A stretch of 64,000 bases of DNA from Streptomyces sp. BK340. GTDB taxonomy: Bacteria; Actinomycetota; Actinomycetes; Streptomycetales; Streptomycetaceae. Numbering within the stretch: the stretch's first letter is position 1; the number at the start of each line of letters is the position of its first letter. Of this stretch, positions 59,324-64,000 are shown one piece after another. Position numbers and translations under genes: made by a program. The DNA is taken from assembly GCF_007827595.1 (NCBI RefSeq), contig NZ_VISR01000012.1, positions 62,001 to 126,000 of the forward strand. Direction: 5' to 3'. Below the pieces are notes generated by a model. It was not told the DNA's origin. It did no database searches and worked only from the letters and a program-made list of their open reading frames with translations.

Positions 59324-60136
59324 GTGACCAGTGTCCGCGGTTACTTCCACCCCAAGACGGCGTCGGGTGCCTCGTCGCTGATCCCCTCGCCGCCCTGGCG
59401 CTACTCCGGTGACCTGCTCACCGTCGAATACCGTACGGATCCCGCGCGGGTGCGCGAACTGCTGCCCGAGCCACTTGAGTTGGCCGACGAGGACCCCGGT
59501 GCGGTCGCCCTGATCTGGGCCGACTGGCAGTCCTGCTCCCAGTCGGGTTCGGAGCTGCTCGATCCGGTGCTCTCGCAGTACAAGGAGGCCTTCGCCGTCG
59601 TCCGGTGCAAGTACCGGGGGCAGACGTACTCGCGGTGCGTGTACATCTGGGTGGACAAGGACTTCGCGATCGCGCGGGGGCTGCACCAGGGGTATCCGAA
59701 GAAGCTCGGGTCCATCCACCAGACGCGGCCGCATCCGTACGGGCCCGCTCCGCGGATCGAGGCGGGGGCCCGTTTCGGGGCGACGCTCGCGGCTGCCGAC
59801 CGGCGGTTGGCGCAGGCCGTGGTGACTCTGCGGGAGCCGTCGGACACGAACGGGTTCGTCAACGGGCACCCCATGCTCCACCATCGCTGGCTGCCCTCGA
59901 TCGAGAAGGGCAAGGGGCTGGCGCTGGACGAGCTGATCGAGTCGGGGGCCGCTTCCTTCGAGGGTGGGCAACCGTGGGTCGGAGAGGCCGAGCTGGAGTT
60001 GTTCGAGGCGCCGACGGAGGAGCTGGTGCGGCTGGAGATCCGGGAGCCGATCGCGGCGTACTACCGGCAGGTCGGGGTCGTCTGGGATGGCGGGCGGCTG
60101 CTGGAAGCCGGTACGTCGGAAGCGTCTGCCGGGTGA
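59324..60136 (+). CDS. Acetoacetate-decarboxylase-family protein
   Basis: A 270-residue ADC-fold protein. The key GYPKKLGSI block keeps the adjacent lysine pair that in acetoacetate decarboxylase forms the Schiff base with substrate. The hydrophobic N-terminus is WRYSGDLLTVEYRTDPARVRELLP. In a ring-cleavage cluster it may decarboxylate or hydrate/isomerise a keto-acid. GTG 59324 follows AAGGAG. Confidence 0.85.
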   Translation: MTSVRGYFHPKTASGASSLIPSPPWRYSGDLLTVEYRTDPARVRELLPEPLELADEDPGAVALIWADWQSCSQSGSELLDPVLSQYKEAFAVVRCKYRGQTYSRCVYIWVDKDFAIARGLHQGYPKKLGSIHQTRPHPYGPAPRIEAGARFGATLAAADRRLAQAVVTLREPSDTNGFVNGHPMLHHRWLPSIEKGKGLALDELIESGAASFEGGQPWVGEAELELFEAPTEELVRLEIREPIAAYYRQVGVVWDGGRLLEAGTSEASAG

Positions 60137-60155
60137 GGCCGTCGTCGACGCGCGG

Positions 60156-60195
60156 GTGGTCTGTGGCTGGTCGCGCAGTTCCCCGCGCCCCTGGG
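60156..60195. repeat. Streptomyces-type dispersed intergenic element
   Basis: The stretch includes GCGCAGTTCCCCGCGCCCC with GGTCTGTGGCTGGTC in front, a short element I recall as scattered through intergenic sites of many Streptomyces genomes. It fills the only real gap within the plus-strand operon, between the decarboxylase-family and aldehyde-dehydrogenase genes. Confidence 0.7.
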
Positions 60196-60233
60196 TTGGC
60201 TGCACGTCCCTTGGCTTGAATGGAGCCCTGTTC

Positions 60234-61694
60234 ATGACTGACAAGATCACTGTCGCCGGAGTCGCCGTAGACACCCGGCACTGGATCGGCGGCAGGCGCG
60301 TCGCCTCCCGCGACACGTTCACCGACCACTCGCCCGTAGACGGCACCGCCCTCGGCGAGATCGCCCGCGGCGGCCCCGCCGAAGCCGGAGCCGCCGTTGC
60401 GGCTGCCAAGGCCGCCTTCCCCGCCTGGGCCGCCACCCCCCGTGCCGAGCGGGCCCGGATCCTGCACGCCATCGCCGACGGTGTCGAGAAGCGGATCGAA
60501 GAGCTGGCCGTCGTGGAGACCGCCGACAACGGTGCTCTGCTGCGCTCGCACCGCCGGGGCGTCATGCCCCGCGTCGCCCACAACTTCCGGTTCTTCGCCG
60601 ACTGGCTGCTCCAGCTCGACCACGAGGACTTCGAGACACGGGGGCACAGCAACCACGTCAGCTGGGACCCGGCCGGCCCCTGTGTGCTGATCACGCCGTG
60701 GAACGCCCCCTTGATGCTGGCCACCTGGAAGGTCGCCCCGGCTCTCGCCGCGGGCAACACCGTGGTTCTCAAGCCGGCCGAGTGGTCTCCGCTGACCGCC
60801 TCGCTGCTCGCCGACATCGCCGCCGAGGCGGGGCTGCCCGCCGGGGTTCTGAACGTCGTGCAGGGGTACGGTGCCGAGATCGGTGACGCGCTCACCTCGC
60901 ACCGGGACGTGCGCCGGATCAGCTTCACCGGTTCCGTGCCGACTGCCCGCCGCATCGCCGCCTCGGCCGCCGCCAACCTCACCCCGCTCAGCCTCGAACT
61001 CGGCGGCAAGTCACCGCTGCTGGTGTTCGCCGACGCCGACCTCGACCTCGCCGTCGACCTCGCGGTGGAGCAGTACGACAACGCCGGCCAGGTGTGCCTC
61101 GCCGCCACGCGGATCCTCGTCGAGGAGTCGGTCGCCGAGGAGTTCACCCGGCGCTTCGTGGCGAAGGCCGGACGGCTCACGCAGGGGGATCCGCGGGACG
61201 AGGGCACCGACATCGGGCCCAACATCCACCCCCGCCAGCTGGAGAAGATCGACGGGTTCGTGCGCCGGGCGATCGAGGCGGGCGCCCGTGCCGTCATCGG
61301 CGGGCACCCGCAGGACGGCCAGTACTACGCGCCGACGCTCCTCACCGACGTCGCCCAGGACTCGGAGATCGTGCAGGAGGAGGTCTTCGGGCCCGTCCTG
61401 ACCCTGCAGACCTTCGCCACCGAGGACGAGGCGGTCCGGCTGGCCGACGACACCCGCTTCGGCCTCGCCGCCACCGTCGCCACCGGCGACCGTGCACGCG
61501 CCGAGCGCGTCACCGGGCGGCTCGTCGCGGGCACCGTCTGGGTCAACTGCTTCTTCGTACGCGACCTGCGGGCACCGTTCGGCGGCTCCCGCCTCTCCGG
61601 TGTCGGGCGCGAGGGCGGGACCTGGAGCTTCGACTTCTACTGCGACCTGAAGAACACCGTCACCGCCCCGAAGGGATGGAAGGACCATGGGTGA
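60234..61694 (+). CDS. Aldehyde dehydrogenase (HpaE/betaine-aldehyde type)
   Basis: A 486-residue NAD-dependent dehydrogenase with ITPWNAPLMLATWKVAPALAAGNTVVLKP, the catalytic glutamate in LELGGKSP and the catalytic cysteine in NAGQVCLA. In context it fits 5-carboxymethyl-2-hydroxymuconate semialdehyde dehydrogenase (HpaE), the step after extradiol cleavage, or oxidation of a gamma-glutamyl-aminoaldehyde as in PuuC. Both are inference. The stop overlaps the next start by eight bases. Confidence 0.9.
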   Translation: MTDKITVAGVAVDTRHWIGGRRVASRDTFTDHSPVDGTALGEIARGGPAEAGAAVAAAKAAFPAWAATPRAERARILHAIADGVEKRIEELAVVETADNGALLRSHRRGVMPRVAHNFRFFADWLLQLDHEDFETRGHSNHVSWDPAGPCVLITPWNAPLMLATWKVAPALAAGNTVVLKPAEWSPLTASLLADIAAEAGLPAGVLNVVQGYGAEIGDALTSHRDVRRISFTGSVPTARRIAASAAANLTPLSLELGGKSPLLVFADADLDLAVDLAVEQYDNAGQVCLAATRILVEESVAEEFTRRFVAKAGRLTQGDPRDEGTDIGPNIHPRQLEKIDGFVRRAIEAGARAVIGGHPQDGQYYAPTLLTDVAQDSEIVQEEVFGPVLTLQTFATEDEAVRLADDTRFGLAATVATGDRARAERVTGRLVAGTVWVNCFFVRDLRAPFGGSRLSGVGREGGTWSFDFYCDLKNTVTAPKGWKDHG

Positions 61695-62631
61695 GATCGT
61701 CGGGGCGGGGCTGCTCGCCCACGTCCCCACCATCGTGCTGCCGGAGGCCGACCGGCTGGAGCTGAACGAGGGCAAGGAGATCACCCTCGTCACCGGCCTG
61801 CGGCAGCTCCGCGAGGACGTCTTCGAGCGGGATGCCGCCGATGAGTACGACACCGTCGTCGTCCTCGACTCGCACTGGGCGACCACCGTCGAGTTCGTCG
61901 TCACCGCACAGCGGCGCCGGGCCGGGCTCTTCACCTCCGAGGAGCTGCCGCGCGGCATGTGCCGGATGCCGTACGACTTCCCCGGCGACCCCGAACTCGC
62001 CCACAGCATCGCCTCGTTCGCCGACCGGCACGGCACCTGGATCACCGCGATCGAGGACGACTACCTGCCGATCTACTACGCCACCATCAACCTCTGGAAG
62101 TTCCTCGGTGAGGGCCTTCCCGACAAGCGATGGGTGACCATCGGCGTCTGCCAGACCGGTGACATGGAGGACCATCTGCGGCTCGGGCGTGCCCTCGCCG
62201 ACGGTATCGCCGCCACTCCGGGGCGCCGGGTGCTGCTCATCGCCTCCGGCGCGCTCTCGCACACCTTCTGGCCGCTGCGCGAGCTGCGCGACCACGAGTC
62301 CAGCGACCCGGTGCACATCCGCACGCCTCAGGCCCGGGAGGCGGACCACGAGCGCATCGAATGGTTCAAGGAGGGCCGCCACGACAAGGTCCTCGACACC
62401 ATGGACGAGTTCTGGAGGTTCAAGCCCGAGGCGAAGTTCTCCCACTACCTGATGATGGCCGGCGCCCTCGGCGAGCGGGCCTGCGTCGCCAGGGCCCGCC
62501 AGTACGGCGAGTACGAGAACTCCGTCGGCACCGGCCAGGTGCACCTCTGGTTCGACCGCCCGGCCGCCGGCTGGACCGGCACCGGCCGGCCCGCAGCACC
62601 GTCCCCGCGCACCCCGCACAGCCGCGTCTAG
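61687..62631 (+). CDS. LigB-type extradiol ring-cleavage dioxygenase (homoprotocatechuate-like)
   Basis: A 314-residue class III extradiol dioxygenase. Iron ligands and catalytic residues lie in LLAHVP (His), VVLDSHW (His) and IASGALSH (His), with TSEELPRGMCRMPYDFPGDPELA and SVGTGQVH as additional matches to E. coli-type HpaD as I remember its sequence. It probably cleaves 3,4-dihydroxyphenylacetate or a related catechol with oxygen. Coupled to the aldehyde dehydrogenase by overlap. Confidence 0.88.
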   Translation: MGEIVGAGLLAHVPTIVLPEADRLELNEGKEITLVTGLRQLREDVFERDAADEYDTVVVLDSHWATTVEFVVTAQRRRAGLFTSEELPRGMCRMPYDFPGDPELAHSIASFADRHGTWITAIEDDYLPIYYATINLWKFLGEGLPDKRWVTIGVCQTGDMEDHLRLGRALADGIAATPGRRVLLIASGALSHTFWPLRELRDHESSDPVHIRTPQAREADHERIEWFKEGRHDKVLDTMDEFWRFKPEAKFSHYLMMAGALGERACVARARQYGEYENSVGTGQVHLWFDRPAAGWTGTGRPAAPSPRTPHSRV

Positions 62632-62641
62632 GAGAACCGCC

Positions 62642-63487
62642 ATGCCCGAGTACCGCCGCATACTCCTCGACGGTGCCGCCGTCCAGGTCACCGTCGACGG
62701 AGACGAGCTCGTCGCCGGTGACGGCCGCCGCGTCAGGACCGAGGACGCCGCGCACCTGCCCCCGGTGGTCCCCTCCAAGGTCATCGCCGTCCACCTCAAC
62801 CACCGCAGCCGCGTGGAGGAGTTCCGCATCGAACTCCCGGACACACCGACCTACTTCCACAAGCCGACCTCCTCCCTCAACTCCCACCGGGGCGCGATCG
62901 TCCGGCCCGAGGGCTGCAAGTGGCTCAACTACGAGGGCGAGGTGGCCATCGTGATCGGGCGGACGGCCCGCAACATCTCGCCCGCCGAGGCGGGGGAGTA
63001 CATCGCGGGCTACACCGTCGCCAACGACTACGGCCTGCACGACTTCCGCGACACCGACGCGGGCTCCATGCTCCGGGTCAAGGGCTCCGACACCCTGTGC
63101 CCGCTCGGTCCGGGCCTGGTCACCGACTGGGACTTCCACGGCAGGCGGCTGCGGACCTATGTCAACGGAGAGGTCGTCCAGGACGGTTCGACCGACGAGA
63201 TGAAGTGGGACATGCACTACCTCGTCGCCGACATCGCCCGCACGATCACCCTGTACCCCGGTGACGTGCTGCTGTCCGGCACCCCCGCCAACTCGCGGCC
63301 CGTGCGGCCCGGCGACGTCGTGGAGGTGGAGGTCGAGGGCCTCGGCCGGCTCACCAACCACGTCGTCACCGGACCCACCCCGGTCCGGACCGACGTCGGC
63401 GCGCAGCCCACCGAGTCCGAGGAGGTGCTGTCCACCGCGTTGGGCGGCGACTGGGAGTTCCGCGGCATCAGGCCGCCGCGGCGGTGA
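62642..63487 (+). CDS. Fumarylacetoacetate-hydrolase-family protein (HpaG-like)
   Basis: A 281-residue FAH-fold protein. The PEGCKWLNYEGEVAIVIGR block holds the metal glutamates, preceded by FHKPTSSLNSHRGAI, followed by NDYGLHDFRDTDAGSMLRVKG and LLSGTPANSRPVRPGD. Its neighbours suggest HpaG, which decarboxylates/isomerises the product of the dehydrogenase step; hydratase or acylpyruvase activity cannot be excluded. ATG 62642 with AGGAG. Confidence 0.88.
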   Translation: MPEYRRILLDGAAVQVTVDGDELVAGDGRRVRTEDAAHLPPVVPSKVIAVHLNHRSRVEEFRIELPDTPTYFHKPTSSLNSHRGAIVRPEGCKWLNYEGEVAIVIGRTARNISPAEAGEYIAGYTVANDYGLHDFRDTDAGSMLRVKGSDTLCPLGPGLVTDWDFHGRRLRTYVNGEVVQDGSTDEMKWDMHYLVADIARTITLYPGDVLLSGTPANSRPVRPGDVVEVEVEGLGRLTNHVVTGPTPVRTDVGAQPTESEEVLSTALGGDWEFRGIRPPRR

Positions 63488-63531
63488 ACGGCGGACCCTG
63501 CGCGGCACGGGCGGCGGGTAGGGTCACCGCC

Positions 63532-64000
63532 ATGACCGAATCCGCCGGGACCTCGCAGGAAAGCCGCCCGCCCTCCCGCAAGCGGCTCGGTTACGGCGAG
63601 GGTCGCGAGGCGCTGCTCAGGGCCGCCGTGCGGGTCGTCGGGCGCCGGGGTCTGCGCCACCTGACCTACCGGGCGGTCGCCGAGGAAGCGGGTGTCACCC
63701 ACGGTCTGGTCGTGCACCACTTCGGGTCCCGGGACGCGCTGATCGAGGAGTCCCTGGCCTACGCGATCCGCACCAGCCTCAGCAGCAGCCTCCTGGAACC
63801 CGGCACCGGCCGCCCCGAGGACTTCGTCGCCGGTCTCACGGACATGGTGGAGCAGGACGCGGACGGGCAGGCGTACCAGTACGAGCTGCTGCTGGAGGCC
63901 CGTCGCCGGCCCGAGCTGCTGCCGCAGGTGCGTGAGCTGTACGCCGAGTACTTCGGTGCCTCGCAGCGCGAGCTGGACCGAATCCTGCCGCCCGGGGCGG
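63532..64000 (+). CDS. TetR-family regulator, cut by the window end
   Basis: The first 156 residues of a TetR protein. Helix-turn-helix GREALLRAAVRVVGRRGLRHLTYRAVAEEAGVTHGLVVHHFGSRDALI is intact. It lies 44 bases after the FAH-family gene on the same strand, possibly the last gene of the operon, and most likely controls the divergent promoters through GTTTG-N4-CAAAC sites. Confidence 0.88.
   Translation, partial: MTESAGTSQESRPPSRKRLGYGEGREALLRAAVRVVGRRGLRHLTYRAVAEEAGVTHGLVVHHFGSRDALIEESLAYAIRTSLSSSLLEPGTGRPEDFVAGLTDMVEQDADGQAYQYELLLEARRRPELLPQVRELYAEYFGASQRELDRILPPGA

Noticed and set aside
1..64000. tRNA, rRNA, CRISPR arrays and IS elements
   Set aside because: No cloverleaf with a convincing anticodon/T-arm, no regular spacer array and no transposase-like translation were found by eye; short RNAs could be missed.

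Overview
The window looks like a Streptomyces chromosome. It has very high GC, dense genes, many GTG starts, overlapping ATGA/GTGA junctions, mycothiol-type detoxification, ECF, MarR, TetR, MocR and ROK regulators, and a copy of the short GCGCAGTTCCCCGCGCCCC-type intergenic element that I recall as common in Streptomyces. All family names come from reading the translations by eye; no database search was run.

Layout. 1-2.8 kb: orphan respiratory genes (cytochrome b C-terminus, aa3 oxidase subunit IV and subunit I). 2.9-5.5 kb: a deletion scar joining truncated rfbA and rfbC, beside a family 2 glycosyltransferase. 5.6-7.9 kb: isochorismatase-like hydrolase, MarR, metallophosphoesterase, GNAT. 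7.9-15.7 kb: an eight-gene minus-strand operon for a form II CO-dehydrogenase-like molybdenum hydroxylase (coxSLM plus AAA ATPase, VWA, XdhC and CoxG-like genes). 16-18 kb: a ribosome-protection (TetM/OtrA-like) GTPase preceded by an overlapping short ORF. 18-22 kb: a frameshifted secreted GH5 enzyme, a secreted YVTN propeller protein and a TetR gene, apparently joined by one operator type. 22-24.9 kb: alcohol dehydrogenase, family 1 glycosyltransferase and a carbohydrate-binding-module remnant. 24.9-29.5 kb: a PAS/GAF/SpoIIE/HATPase protein whose phosphatase metal ligands are lost, and a second ctaD. 29.6-34.6 kb: ECF sigma factor with CU044_5270 partner, FolD paralogue, MarR and small proteins. 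34.7-37.5 kb: S-(hydroxymethyl)mycothiol dehydrogenase with an MBL hydrolase, and an SDR. 37.5-43.8 kb: PLP decarboxylase divergent from a MocR regulator, an L,D-transpeptidase, and a Gfo/Idh oxidoreductase divergent from a ROK regulator. 44-53 kb: membrane-anchored S1 protease, DUF574 methyltransferase, MalY-type aminotransferase, F420/PPOX protein, large secreted hydrolase, a DUF35 protein and its likely TetR regulator. 53.4-54.9 kb: a phosphodiesterase-HAD fusion protein.

54.9-64 kb is the most interesting block: a catabolic island with a cytochrome P450 and a glutamine-synthetase-like ligase on one strand. Divergent from them run a [3Fe-4S] ferredoxin, ferredoxin reductase, acetoacetate-decarboxylase-family protein, aldehyde dehydrogenase, LigB-type extradiol dioxygenase, FAH-family (HpaG-like) protein and a TetR regulator, cut by the window end. 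Two identical 14-bp palindromes lie in the divergent promoter region. I read it as an inducible aromatic (probably homoprotocatechuate-type) degradation module coupled to gamma-glutamylation of an amine or acid. That combination is the best candidate here for an undescribed pathway.

Gene debris is notable: rfbA/rfbC, a CBM fragment, a D-2-hydroxyacid dehydrogenase tail, a possible SDR tail and the frameshifted GH5 gene. No tRNA, rRNA, IS element or CRISPR array was seen.
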